Numbered from the stretch's first letter, positions 26,502 through 38,386 are shown. The stretch is DNA of 64,000 bases from Physcia stellaris (GCA_018902385.1 JABSSW010000034.1:62001-126000); one strand, 5' to 3'. Numbers and translations: made by a program. Notes: a model not told the origin generated them from the letters alone.

Positions 26502-27152
26502 AAATTCGTCAACAAAATTTTCAATTGTTTATTAATGACACGCGAAATTATTTGTAAAATTCGTACAAAATATTTGTTTTTCAAAAAATTTAATACATGC
26601 ATATTTCGTTGAATGCATTGTACGAATCAATTGTTTTATATGCGATAACATCGACGTGTTAATTGTGATAACAAAAATTTCATCAATTTGATTAAATTGT
26701 TCGTTTCGTGATATCAATTTGATGTTGCAAAAATTTTCGTGTTTGTCGATACGCGAAATCGAATTATCAATTATTAATGTTCGTCGAAATTGCTTTTTAC
26801 GAATTGTATGAATTAATTATTTTTCAAAACATTTATTGTTTTCACGTTTTGACGAATGCAATGTACATTTCGATTTTCGTACATTCGAAAATATCAATGC
26901 ATTAAGAATTATATCGACGATTTTATTAACATGTTCGAATTGTTTATTTCAAAATATGATCATGTGAATGTTTTCAAAATTTCGACGAATTTATTTCGTT
27001 AACGAAATTTATTTCGCGACGTTTCGCGTTTATTTTTCTGTTTCGACGACAATTCAATTCAACATCATTTAACGACATATTTATATCGCGCAAAACGTTA
27101 AAAAAAATCAATTAATCGTTTCGAAACGAAATTGAAAAAAAACGAAAAATAA

Positions 27153-27378
27153 TGTGACGAACGTGCATCGAATTCAACATTTGAAATCAACATTTGATCA
27201 ATCATTAAAATTAACATTTTTATTTTATCATATCGAATGTTAAAATCGAAATTCGTTTTGACGCATTCAAACGATTTAATTTTTTACATATGTTTTTACA
27301 GATTTTCATGTATTTGCTTTTCATTTAGAAATTTTCGTGTAATTATGTATTAATTCAATCAATGCATAACATTTCACA
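27153..27378 (+). repeat. 3' LTR of outer retrotransposon
   Basis: 226 bp, TGTGACGA...TTTCACA, followed by TGAAT. Confidence 0.93.
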
Positions 27379-27439
27379 TGAATTTCATGATCGAACATTT
27401 TACGACGCAATATATAACATAATTTTCGAATATAATATC

Positions 27440-29290
27440 AATCATGATCATGTTATTAATATTTATTACGTCAACACGTATAAAATGATTCGACTGATAC
27501 GTTCGATAACGTCAAACAAAAATTACAATTAAAATTCAAAAAATAAAAAATCGATTTGAAAAATCGTTAATTTATAAATTTGAAATATCATGTAAAAATT
27601 TTATAATTGAACAATAATTTTCAACATTCATTACATGTTGCGTTAACGTAAATAAAACAATATGAAAAATAAATTCGATAACAACAAACGAAAATTACAA
27701 TTAAAATTTAAAAAATAAAAAATCGATTGAATGAATCATTGATTTATGAATTTATTGTTGTCGTTTATTGTTGTATTTATGAATTTAATGTTTTATTTAT
27801 GAATTTAAAATTGTATTTATGAATTTATCGCGTCGTTTACAAATTTCATGATTAAACGAAATACGATTCGATGTTTGACATGATTTTCGAATGTGTTGTT
27901 CGTCATGATCATGTTATCAATGTTTATTGCGTCAACACGTGTAAAACGATTCGATTGATGCGTTCGATAACGTCAAACGAAAATTACAATTAAAATTCAA
28001 AAGATAAAAAATCGACTCGATGAATCGTTGATTTATGAATTTACTGATTCATTTGCGAATTTCATAATTGAACGATGATTTTCAATTCATTGCATGTGAT
28101 GTCAATTCAGATCGAAATTTTCGAATGATGCATTCGATAACGTCGAACGAAAATTACAATGAAAACTCAAAAAATAGAAAATCGACTGAAAATGTTTAAT
28201 TTATGAATTTATCTCTTCATTTATATGACTAGAAGATGATTTTCGACTCATTGAATGTGACGTCAATTCAGATAGAAATTTCTGAATAATGCGTTCGATA
28301 ACGTCAAACGAAAATTACAATTAAAATTCAAAAAATAAAAATTCGATTCGATGAATCGTTGATTTATGAATTTGAAAATTCATTTACGAATTTCATGATT
28401 GAACGATGATTTTCAATTTTAAACATGTGACGTCAACGCGAATAAAAATTTCTGAATAATGCGTTCGATAACGTCAGACGAAAATTACAATTAAAATTCA
28501 AAAAATAAAAAATCGACTCGATGAATCGTTGATTTATGAATTTGAAAATTCATTTACGAATTTCATAATTGAACGATGATTTTCAATTCATTGCATGTGA
28601 CGTCAACGCGAATAGAAATTTTTGAATGATACATTCGATAACGTCAAACGAAAATTACAATCAGAACACAGAAAGTAAAAAATCGATTCGATAAATCGTT
28701 GATTTATGAATTTGAAATATCATGTAAAAATTTCATGATTGAACGATGATTTTCAATATTCATTACATGTTGCGTCAACGCAAATAAAACAATGTGAAAA
28801 ATACGTTCGATGACAACAAACGAAAATTACAATTAAAATTCAAAAAATAAGAATTCGACTTGATGAATCGTTGATTTATGAATTTGAAAATTCATTTATG
28901 AATTTCATAACTGAACGATGATTTTCAATTCATTGCATGTGACGTCAACGCGAATAAAAATTTCTGAAAAATGCATTCGATAACGTCAAACGAAAATTAC
29001 AATTAAAATTCAAAAAATAGAAATTCGATTCGATGAATCGTTGATTTATGAATTTGAAAATTCATTTACGAATTTCATGATTGAACGATGATTTTCAATT
29101 TTAAACATGTGACGTCAACGCGAATAAAAATTTCTGAATAATGCGTTCGATAACGTCAAACGAAAATTACAATTAAAATTCAAAAAATAGAAATTCGATT
29201 TCGTGAATCGTTGATTTATGAATTTTTTGAAATTTCAATTATGAATTTATCGCGTCGTTTACGAATTTCATGATCAAACGAAATACGATT
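27440..29290. repeat. ~170-bp satellite, right part of the array (about 10 copies)
   Basis: CGATAACGTCAAACGAAAAT (with variants) recurs near 27505, 27665, 27964, 28134, 28294, 28465, 28634, 28807, 28977 and 29146. Spacing is mostly 160-172 bp, with one larger gap where short ATTTATGAATTT repeats intervene. Many units carry GTGACGTCAACGCGAATA. Same family as 5,800-6,321. Confidence 0.9.
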
Positions 29291-29329
29291 CGATTGAACG
29301 ATTAAATTCGAATGTCAAACATTCATAAA

Positions 29330-29900
29330 TTTGTATGTGATCAAAAATTCGCAATTGAATATCTGATTGCGCGAATGTCACACAAAACACGTTTTTGCAT
29401 CGTTGAATTTTTTTTGTTAAACATTTCAAATATCAAATTTGATTGTACGAATATATCATTTGCGTTTTGATTTAATGATAATTGTTGAATTGTGTCATAA
29501 ATTCGAATCAAATTTGAATGTCAAAGTTTCATGTATGCAATCAAATTTTCGCAATTGAATAATTTTATGCGCATTTGTCACACGATTTTGATTTTTGCAT
29601 CGTTGAATTGTTTTCGTTTGACGTTACAAATATCATGTTTTATAAATTCAATTGATATTGTGAATGTTTTGTTTATGAATTTTTTGAATGTTCGTTTATG
29701 AAATTTTCTGTTTCGTTTATGAATTTATTGAACGAAAATTAAAATTTTAATTTCGAAAATCGATTTTATTAATTTGTATGCAATCAATTTTTCGCAATTG
29801 AATATTTTCATGCGCATTTGACACACGATATTGATTTTTACATCGTTGAAATTTTTTCGTCAAACGTTATCGATATTTGATTTTACAATACGAATTCATG
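29330..29900. repeat. Three diverged ~200-245-bp repeats
   Basis: A stretch containing TTCGCAATTGAATA, then GCG..TGTCACAC, then TTGCATCGTTGAA recurs near 29,336, 29,532 and 29,776. It differs from the satellite to its left. Confidence 0.7.
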
Positions 29901-30450
29901 TCGTGAATGTTTTGTTTATGAATTTTTTTCAAATTTCATTTATGAAATTACGTTCGAAAATCAAAATTTTAATCTTTACATACAAATTTTCGTTTATGAA
30001 TTTTCATAAATGAACGTATATTGATTAGATTGTTTTTCAACGCGCATCGTGTTCGCGAAATTTGACGATTAAAACGAAAAAAAAAAATTTTCAACACGAT
30101 ATTGAAAATCGAAAAAACACGAAAAATTCGAAAATGAATTAAAATCGAATTTGATATAAAAGAAAATTCAAAAAATTGAAAAAAATTTTCAAAAATAAAT
30201 CGACTTGAAAATTTGTCGAATAAAAACGTCTTTGTATATATTAATCGCAATGATATCAGAAAACGTGTCATTATTTGTGTTATATTGTGAACATCGAAAT
30301 AAATAACGAAAATAATCATGAATAACATTTTGAAAATTGAAAAATAAAATCACGAAATCAAACAATATTTTCGTTCGTCATTATTGTTGAAGTTTTTTTC
30401 ACGTTTTGCGTTGAAAATAAAAATTGTTTTTCAGACGAAAATTGAAAATT
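29901..30450. other. End of the AT-rich block
   Basis: No gene or repeat recognised. CT/AG-poor DNA runs to about 30,430. From about 30,460 CpT/CpC and ApG/GpG return within roughly 100 bp, marking a sharp compartment border just beyond the stop codon of the first gene. Confidence 0.6.
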
Positions 30451-30580
30451 CACGACTTAACGCAATGCTATGACTCTATTCTATTGTTGCGAAATCGCAT
30501 TCGCTATTTCATGATCAAAATAAACAACTCGAACACGATATTTGACTGCATTCTCATCATCACAGACTGTCTCTTGGAGT

Positions 30581-31720
30581 TCATCGATTCTTCGTCCAAC
30601 TTGTAGTCCCAGCTCGTTTTGCCGGCGGCACGTAAGCTTTCGAGCTTCTCTGTGCTAATGATTTCTCAGAGCTACTGGATGCAAATTTACCAGGTGTCGA
30701 ATCGCAGAGTGATACGGGGCTGGACGCCGATGGCCTCCAAGAGTCCATTTTGTCAAGAAAAGACGGAAGTCGAAGAGGAGACAGTCTCGAGCACGATGAA
30801 GCACTCTCTTGGTATTTGCGATTGCGGTCATGGCCCCAAACTTTGGGATCGGCCCAGGGGTTTTCCTCGACTTTCTGATCGAATGTGTATTCAAGGACTT
30901 CGGCGCTGATCTTCCACCCATCTTTGACTTCCCAATCCGACCCTTTCTGAGAGGCCTTGAGAACGCCCTGGAGTCGCCCGCTTATCATTTTCTTGAGGTC
31001 TTCTGGGAGATCTTCGTCGGAGCCAGTGCTCCCCTTGTTCATCTCCACGCGGCACCAGTCCATCTCCCTCACAATATGGTCGAAGCTGCGCCCCAGATCA
31101 TCGTATCCCATGGTCTTCGCGAAGATGGCTGCGTCGTACATCGTCTTGCAGGCAGCTAGAGCAGAAAATTTGTGTCTATGCACAAAGGCGTGACGGATAT
31201 CCGGTAGCCAATGGTTGAGGGTCTCGCTCATGCTTGCAGGACAGTGAGGATGTAAATTTCGACAGGCCCAGTGGAGCTCCACTCCCTCTGCGCAATCTAT
31301 TTCCTTTGCCGTGAGAAGGCTCGGATCCGATTTTTGCAAGATTGTGAAACTGATAGCTTCAAGTTCTTCTTGGGCATAGCCCATAACTCGACGCATCTCA
31401 GAAAAAGGGAGCTGCGAGGCTGCTGGGGAGTAGTTCGAGGGTTTCCGTGAGAAAATATTGGTGCTTGGCGAAGTGGTCCCTGATTGCGGCGATTTTGTAG
31501 AGTTGAAAGAGTATATGCTGGATGGGGGAGAGGGAAGGATAGCGTTAGGGTCCATGACTGGGGTGGTGGGTCTCGACATATCCATATGTGGGATTGGGGA
31601 TATACAGCGGTACAGCTCTGGTGCCAAGGATCTATGGCGATGATCGTGATACGGAAAGCTAATGGGGATGTCAGGTAGAGATGTATAGACAATGATAAGA
31701 GTCACCAATGCTTGCATCAA
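30581..31720 (-). CDS. Conserved-looking hypothetical protein, Ser/Pro-rich ends
   Basis: Single-exon frame of 379 codons with normal codon use. The N-terminal ~100 residues are Ser/Pro/Thr-rich and probably disordered. Residues ~110-300 form a compact, partly helical region with conserved-looking Trp and Cys (for example AEGVELHWACRNLHPHCPAS and FDHIVREMDWCRVEMNKG). The C-terminus is basic and ends in a KAYVPPAKRAG stretch. I do not recognise a named domain and see no signal peptide. The hydrophobic first ~25 residues may be 5' sequence rather than protein: the in-frame methionines at residues ~46-48 (MDMSRP) are a plausible alternative start. The stop lies only ~130 bp from the AT-rich block. 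Existence is supported by frame length and composition; function is unknown. Confidence 0.65.
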   Translation of the reverse strand: MMQALVTLIIVYTSLPDIPISFPYHDHRHRSLAPELYRCISPIPHMDMSRPTTPVMDPNAILPSPPSSIYSFNSTKSPQSGTTSPSTNIFSRKPSNYSPAASQLPFSEMRRVMGYAQEELEAISFTILQKSDPSLLTAKEIDCAEGVELHWACRNLHPHCPASMSETLNHWLPDIRHAFVHRHKFSALAACKTMYDAAIFAKTMGYDDLGRSFDHIVREMDWCRVEMNKGSTGSDEDLPEDLKKMISGRLQGVLKASQKGSDWEVKDGWKISAEVLEYTFDQKVEENPWADPKVWGHDRNRKYQESASSCSRLSPLRLPSFLDKMDSWRPSASSPVSLCDSTPGKFASSSSEKSLAQRSSKAYVPPAKRAGTTSWTKNR

Positions 31721-34256
31721 ACAATTACGAGCACAAGTGTTACGAGAGCAGTATCAGCACAACGATAGAAAGCAGTGTCCGTAAGTTTGCTATCAATGGA
31801 GAAAGATGAGGAGGGAAGGATAGATTTGGGAGAGGTGTGCCCAATATATGTCCACAACGACGGCATGAGATGACTCTACAGAAAGGTTAATCGTGGAAGT
31901 CTAATGTGTACCAACCCCGATCTAGGAGCAGACTTGATCTCAACAGTCTACGGCAGACATCGGCAAGTCAGCTGAGAGTTATTTAGCCGTGTTTTAGATG
32001 ACTTATGTGCGCTCAACAGAATACATTCAACCTCGATATTAGGTTGCTCGGCATTAGTATGGAGCTATTTGATAGCCGAGCCAAGGTAGGATGTCACCGA
32101 GGTGCTGTTGATTCTATCTATCTAGACATCCCTTCTTCTAATGAACCTAAGAATCAATATCCACATATCTGTCTGAATTTCCTTTCGCTCCTTCTGATTC
32201 TCTTCCCCAAGGCTAGGGCGTTAATAGAGAAGTGAATCATCCGACGTGCGGATCATTCGTTAGATCATGTCCACAGCCAACAGTATATTTCAGCGAACAT
32301 AGGCCCGGCTCATATTTGAGAGCATGTTAGGTCGAGGCTTCGCGCCACATGAGTTGTCAGGGTAACCATGAGACATTACTCGTCAATGGTTGAGCTCAAA
32401 ATTTGTAGTCTTCAATGAAAGTATCATCATAGCACCGAAATAGAAAATGCTACATAACTCCTGTTGCATAGAATACATCAGTCAATTCCTATGTACGGTA
32501 TCCCATGCACCAATATATGTTTGCACTAGAGAATTGCTCCCTATAAGGCCGTCTAGAATTTAGTCCTGAGGGCCTCCATCAATGACTGTTTCACGCGTAT
32601 GGGCTTTGAATTTTAGGGGCATCAGCTCCCCGCCCCGCCTAGCCGAGCCCATAATGCCGCCCAAAGCCGCTAGTGCTATATCGGTGTATGGAATACTTAG
32701 ACTTTTCCATCTTGCATCACCCCACTGGAGAACAGACTTGGGAAACGAGTCTTTCAGAGCTTTGTTGAGTCAAAAAGTCAACTAACACATTGTTGATAGA
32801 ATATTCGAATGATTTCCATCGTGACCGGACCACGCGGACAAGGAAAAGCTCGACGCATTGGCAAATCCGATATGTCGAAAGTAACATTCAATCATCAGTT
32901 GATTGCATACTGCATTTACAGACTGACAGGATCTACATTAGAATAAATCTTCAGACACCAAATATCAACAATCTTTTGGTATTCATTTCGTTCCAATTCG
33001 CGGAACCCGAAGGGGCACTTCTATTGAGTGATTATACGGATGGTGGCAAATGAAACATTGCAGTGCAGTTGATAAGTGGTTCATCCTCACGCGAGAGAAG
33101 ATTTGAGTCTCGATTAGCAAGGTTCTATAGATCTCAACAGAAGTCATCAGTGCTCAACTGGTAGATGGTGCCGTCGTCGTCATCACGGATGCGAGTACGT
33201 AGCAACTCAACGACAAGAGAGATGCGTTTTGTACTAGGTATGGTGCGTCATGAGAAGATACAGTCATTCAGCGCATGTTCTGTCCTCTGATGCATACCAT
33301 TAGCCATCGATTCTTCATCCTATATGTATCGCTACCAATCCCTGAGTGAGCATCTCTTAAAGATTGGCGATAGTGCTCGCATTGCTGGCGACACCCCTTG
33401 CTCTTTCGATGTATCAGAGATAAAGACTGTAATGTCTTGACTCTACCAGCTTTCAAGATGATGCAAATACAGACCATTGTGGAAATATGCCGAAGTCACC
33501 GCAATTTAATCCTTTGACTGTCTGCCTTCAGTCTGCCCGTGACTGCGCAGCGCTACATTACTTTTCCAGGTAGAGGCAAGTGGAGGTGGATAACGCCAAA
33601 TGGACTTCAATTGGCCTATCGTAAAGACGATTCAAGCTTACCTTCGTCTCTGATTACTAGACATATCATAAATATGGAAGTAGTGGGTGGTGAGATTTGA
33701 CGAACTATCGCGAAGGAGAATTAAGAGAATCAATCATTCTCGAGAGTATTTCCATGAGCGAGCCCGTAAAGACGTACAGCTTTTTGTGATATGGTCCACT
33801 ACGAACGAGGCGTGAGATCGAGAGTTCTTTTGGTAGGCACATAATTGATTCCAATATGAACGCGCACGGATATGGTCCTGTCCGTTAAGTGGGTCCCTTG
33901 TGTCTCTGTGAGACGTAAAGTGGTTTTCGACGCAAGGTTCGAGGTTGAAAGTGTTATTAGTAGATAAACTGTCCACGGGTGCTGGACATTCCATAATCCT
34001 GGGTTGGAGATTTGCACATTCACATACCTGTGGATCGTCATGCCCTCCATTAAAATCTGTATCCCCAACAGAGGATTAACGTGTGGACCGGTGAAAATCC
34101 CGAGTACTAGGGTAAGTGCTGGATTGAGAGAAGCGAATTGAAGAGCCAATTCCTCTTGTGTCTGAAGTTATTAGGAAGAAAAAATTCAAGTGATGCTCTT
34201 CATTCTTCTATCATATAGGCATTCATTCGTTATGTGATAAACTCATAATTGATCCT
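31721..34256. other. Long intergenic region, no gene recognised
   Basis: Normal base composition with only short, mutually overlapping open frames. A minus-strand stretch at 34,030-34,149 (around LNPALTLVLGIFTGPHVNP) is hydrophobic and could be an exon remnant, but no start, introns or family could be supported. Confidence 0.4.
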
Positions 34257-35307
34257 TCAGGCATGTAGTTCGACTCTCATGGTGCCGACCAACTCCACAT
34301 AGGGTTCTCGCTCCCACAGCTCTTGTCGGATCGAAAGAGCTGGCGCTTCATGTATTGAGTCCTCCTTAATACACTGCACATGATGTCATTCAGCGTTCGA
34401 TTCCAGACGATGACAGCGATATCGCAAGACTTACTTTATCATCTGTAGCCCCTTCGGACCCTGCAGTGTCATCAGAACCAGCTCGTTCTTTTCTTCTCAT
34501 GATACACCCGGCGATGAAAGCAGCCACTAGAGTGCCAACGATGACACAGCTTACCGCAATAGCAATTTGATCTTTCAAGCTCAGTCCAATTGGATGTCTT
34601 TCGCTGTTCCCGGCGCTTCCTTTGGAGGTCACAGCGGTGGCGGTGGGGGCTCCGGAAGGGTGGAAGGTACGCGATCCAGCTGCAGTACCTGGAGAACTTC
34701 TTGGATTTGGATCAACGATGATGTTCGCGATGCGTTTGCCATGGCCTTGAGCACAGCACGTCATATTGCGTACACCGCAGCAGTAACTCCCGTCGCCGCA
34801 ATGGGTCAGCTTGGCCGCGTTCTGTGAATAATCCAAGTTTGTCGCTTCTCGGTATCATGTCAGCCAAGTGCTCCATAAACAAGATTGCAACAATACCCGC
34901 AGGTAATGGAGACTGGGGGTTTGAGCCGCAGACGCTCGCTGACCTTCCGGGTTGCCAACATCCTCGCCCGTTTCTCCAAACCCCGTGGTACACAGTTGAA
35001 CACAGCCCGTACTTTTCCAGGTCGGGTCTGTACAGTCATCACGGTAGATGTCGCCGCCGTTGCGACAAAGCCCGTCGGGTGAGCACTCATCGGGAAAATC
35101 TACTCGTCTTGTAGCACAGCACATAGATGCTGTACCTGGAAGTAAGGGTTTGCAGGGAGCATAACCTGCATAAGCAACGATCTGGCCACTAGGGTGGTAG
35201 CAATCGACTGCCAAAGTGGAGCGAGCGAAAAGCAAAAGCACGAGCCATAGGCATGACATTGCGGTTGTTAGCCAAAGGAAAAAAAGATGATTCCCGAAAT
35301 GTAGCAA
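34257..35307 (-). CDS. Secreted-type Cys-rich single-pass membrane protein, 3 exons
   Basis: Model: exons 35307-34897, 34821-34435 and 34373-34257. The 75-bp intron (GTATTG...CTGAC...CAG) and the 61-bp intron (GTAAGT...GCAG) keep the frame and give 304 residues. An N-terminal signal sequence ends near LLLFARSTLAVDCYH. Met17 is an equally good start. The ectodomain has about 16 cysteines (DCYHPSG; PGTASMCCATR; GLCRNGG; CTDPTWKSTGCVQLC; THCGDGSYCCG; MTCCAQGH), then a Ser/Thr/Pro linker, one transmembrane helix (IAIAVSCVIVGTLVAAFIAG) and a basic cytosolic start (CIMRRKERAG). The third exon adds a tail ending ELWEREPYVELVGTMRVEL. This is a common Pezizomycotina architecture for surface or sensor-like proteins; no ligand is known to me. 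Homologues would confirm the splice sites. Confidence 0.75.
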
Positions 35308-36285
35308 GGGAGAGACGGAGACTTGGCCATTTGAAAGGAAGTCATGACCGTCCTCAACTTTGCGATCAATGGCCTCATCTACGGCTCGCCGCGACGCGAC
35401 TTGTTTGGGCGGGTAGTTTCCGAGACAGCAGAGCGTGCCTCATGATAAGCGATCCGCTTCTAATTATGGCGACACTAAGCAATTCAGCGTCAGGGATCAG
35501 ATTAAGATTGCACCTCTTCAATGGCCTGCATCGAGGAAGGCACCTCTTTCTTTGATTAGGCGTCAAGCAGACTTTGATGACGCCAATTTCAACATCAAAG
35601 TTTGAAGTACCTGCTCGCGCTTCTGACCTTGTTCAGCACGTGATCAGGTTTAGGGTTCTGGTACCCATGCGGAGTACACACTTTTGATTTGGAACCTCCC
35701 TTTGAGCTTACTATCGTATAAATTTGGGAGACGGGAAAAAGTCGCAAGCGTTTTTTCCACGCTTGACCCGAAAGCGGTCAGGCAGCACCAGATTTGTTGT
35801 TTCTTTTCTCGACACAGCAGCGTTGTCTGTGACTGTGAAATGCAGAAACTTGGGAACACTTTGACCGGATCTCGGAATCCTTTCGCCGAAACCACATACT
35901 GCACCCAAATAGCAAATCTATCCCGCATACCCTACAAGGATGATCATTGGAGGCTTCTTGTGATGCTCGCGTCGTTGATTAGGTTTCAAGGATGGTTAGA
36001 ACCATAGAGACCGCATTGTTGAGTGGACGGTTGGGTGAGAGCTTCACTGTTTGAGAAATTCACACATGAACAGTACATATCATACTGTTCTCAGTTTCAG
36101 ATCAAGTATTGAGATGGCGAATGATGTTGCATCGAAATCCACTGGAAAATTTTGAAAGGGTGATTTTTGCGAATTCTCGCAACAAGCGCCTTGCTGGGTA
36201 TCATTCAATATCTTTCTTTCGTCTGCATTGTATTCTCAAACATGTATCTCTCAGTTTCTTGTTTTCCGGGGGCAAAGCCGACCCG
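35308..36285. other. Intergenic, nothing recognised
   Basis: Only short overlapping frames on both strands. The divergence of their composition gives no support to any of them as genes. Confidence 0.45.
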
Positions 36286-38386
36286 TCACGGCTTCAGTCG
36301 CAACAAGAAACCCAGAGTGCACAACAACAAAACCATACAAACGACAAACGGCACTCCAATCCAGACGCCTCTGCCGTGGTAGGCCTGAGCGAAGATCCAG
36401 CCCCAGATCGGCGACCCAACTATGACTCCCAACGTCTCCACCACCGTGACGGCGGCGTACAGCGCCTGGATGTCGTCGGCGGCGAAGAAGCTCGTACAGA
36501 ACGCACGTACTGCATCTGGAAAGCCAACGGCGCCCGTCATCACTACCAGGCCCAGGACAAACACCGCGCGACTGGCCGCCAGCATGATGACGAGCGCCCC
36601 TGCGGCGCCGAACCCGAGCGATGCGCGCGCGACCCTGAGTTCCCGCTTGCGCTTTCTCCGAACGGCGCTGGCGAGGTCTTCGCCCTCCGGTCTATTGCCC
36701 CTGCCTCCACTATCGTTTGCATCCAGGGGGGCCTCCTGAACGACCGCGACGCGCGCACCAGGTGGCGGGCGATGCGGGATTCGGTCGAGCCATGGGAGCG
36801 CGAACAGAACGGCTACGCTGGCGAAGCTTTCGGCGCTGAGGACGTAGCCAACGTCTGCTAGCGGCCAGCCGTAACGCGTGCTGACCCATGGTTTGACTTG
36901 ATTGCGAACGCCCATTGCGAGCGAGTTGGTGAACATGATAGCCAGGAACATGAAGCAGACTGGGTTGTGGATTGGGAGGTGGGTATACCTTTGCACCGTT
37001 GCTGCATAGTGAGCTTCGCGAATGGCTGCCGCGAAGCTCTTTGAGCGATAGTTTCGGTGCGCGTTGCGAGCTTCGTGGGAATCATATCCTACATCTTCAT
37101 CTGCTGCTATCTCTTCACTCGAGTCCGAGACGCTCTTCGTGGTAAGATATTGGAGCCTGATATCCTGCCGTCTGGGCGTTTGCTGCTCGGAAAAACTGGG
37201 CTTGATGGGCCTTGGCGCTTGAGCGACGGAGCGCGGTAGTAGGCCCAGTATTGGAATTGTGACGCTTATCAGAGCCATACCAGAGAGGTTGGCCGCTACG
37301 GCGCCGTACTGAAGCAGCCACGAACCAAAGACTACTCCGCCCAGTCGCACCAGCATGCTGAGACCGGATAGCACGTACAGAACACAACTCCTATTAACGT
37401 TATTGGAGGCTGATTCGAGTTGATGAGTTGATGGGATGGGTGGCACTCACAACCGATCGGTTTCTACACTTTCTGCTATGATACTTTGCAGCAACGTGAA
37501 AAATACAGCACCCCCTCCCCCGAGAAGGCTGAAGAGACCTTCCAACCACAGATATTTGAGGTTGATGTTTGGTATCAGGACTGTGAGACCACTGATGGTT
37601 ATTATATCATTGTCTTTAAGGTCAACACCTGAAAGAGTAGCTTCTATGGCTCAACCTACCTATGATTGTCGTGAAAAGAATGCTGCATAACGTACTGATC
37701 GCGTTGACAACAAGTAATAAACGACGATCTACATGTTTTGCGAGCATAGAGAATGGTATGACGAGAAAGAGACCTGCTGGTTAATGAGCTTTACTGTCGG
37801 AAATCTGACCTTTTTCTTTTTGCAGCCACCAGTACCAGCACTTGTGTGAGAATCAGGTTAATAACTCACTGGGAATTGATCCTAGACTTGCCATGCCACC
37901 CGTCCTTTTCAATGTCCCAGTCAGTTACAGATCTTGGATGCAACAACTTGGACATGCTGTCCGACTCTCCCGATTCCAAGACTCCTCAATTCCGAAGCAC
38001 TCTTATGTTTCAAGTAATCACGGGGAACCTTACAACTCTGCCATCTCCGACTGTACCACGTCGCCCTTGCACCGAGCCTCGGCCGTGAGTCCACCCGTCC
38101 CACCCATCAGCAGCATTCTTATAAGTACCTGGTCGAATGAGGGACGTATTCCGCCTTCAGCAACCAGGAAGTTTTGGGTGGTGGCGCCCGTGTATCGCCG
38201 ACAAATGACGCTCTCGATCAGGCGCGTCCACGGCATCGAGCTCACAGCGCCGCCGAAGCTGAAGGCGACTTCGGCAGCGCAGCATAGGTAGAGTGCGAGA
38301 CGTGCGTTCTGGTTCCGCAGCCCATGATCCGGTCGCGTTTGGGGGGAAGATTGCGGCGACCATGAGAGTGGTTGACGGGATGACAT
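36286..38386 (-). CDS. MFS transporter, multi-exon, minus strand
   Basis: Start at 38386 (MSSRQPLSWSP). The first exon carries transmembrane helix 1 (ARLALYLCCAAEVAFSFGGA) and the family's early block CKGDVVQSEMAEL. A middle exon reads GLFLVIPFSMLAKHVDRRLL near 37,660-37,774, the position of the cytosolic GxLADxxGRR loop that defines MFS. Exon 37591-37451 (VLIPNINLKYLWLEGLFSLL) joins 37390-36286 across a 60-bp intron (GTGAGT...TAACG...TAG). The last exon contains a large charged cytosolic loop and helices 7-12, ending in LLLCTLGFLLRLKP. Small exons between 37,600 and 38,050 are uncertain: the junction near 37,660 closes in frame only with a very short (31-bp) or weak-donor intron, so either the model is incomplete or the gene is damaged there. 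Substrate unknown. Its position beside a UstYa-like gene suggests peptide export, which is inference. Confidence 0.75.

Larger units (their letters stand above)
6512..27378 (+). mobile_element. Outer Ty3/Gypsy LTR retrotransposon, host of two nested elements
   Basis: Two 226-bp direct repeats, 6512-6737 and 27153-27378, begin TGTGACGA and end in CA. They differ at only about 5 positions. The 5 bp before the left LTR (6507-6511, TGAAT) equal the 5 bp after the right LTR (27379-27383, TGAAT), a target-site duplication. The interior, without the nested insertions, is about 7.6 kb in three pieces: 6738-12655, 19375-19948 and 26507-27152. On the plus strand it carries decayed CCHC, protease, reverse transcriptase, RNase H and integrase segments in Ty3/Gypsy order. 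It is almost saturated for CpY loss and cannot encode a functional polyprotein. Confidence 0.92.

Noticed and set aside
27440-29290. CRISPR-like array because of regularly spaced repeats
   Set aside because: The units are ~170 bp and similar over their whole length with no unique spacers. This is eukaryotic satellite DNA.
1-30450. Classical RIP (CpA to TpA) as the explanation for the AT-rich block
   Set aside because: CpA/TpG dinucleotides remain abundant and TpA is not in excess; the missing dinucleotides are CpT, CpC, ApG and GpG.
1-30450. Spontaneous deamination of methylated CpG
   Set aside because: CpG is well preserved (TCG and CGA are frequent throughout).
36109-36861. 250-residue plus-strand open frame
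   Set aside because: It lies antisense to the well-supported last exon of the MFS gene and has no domain.
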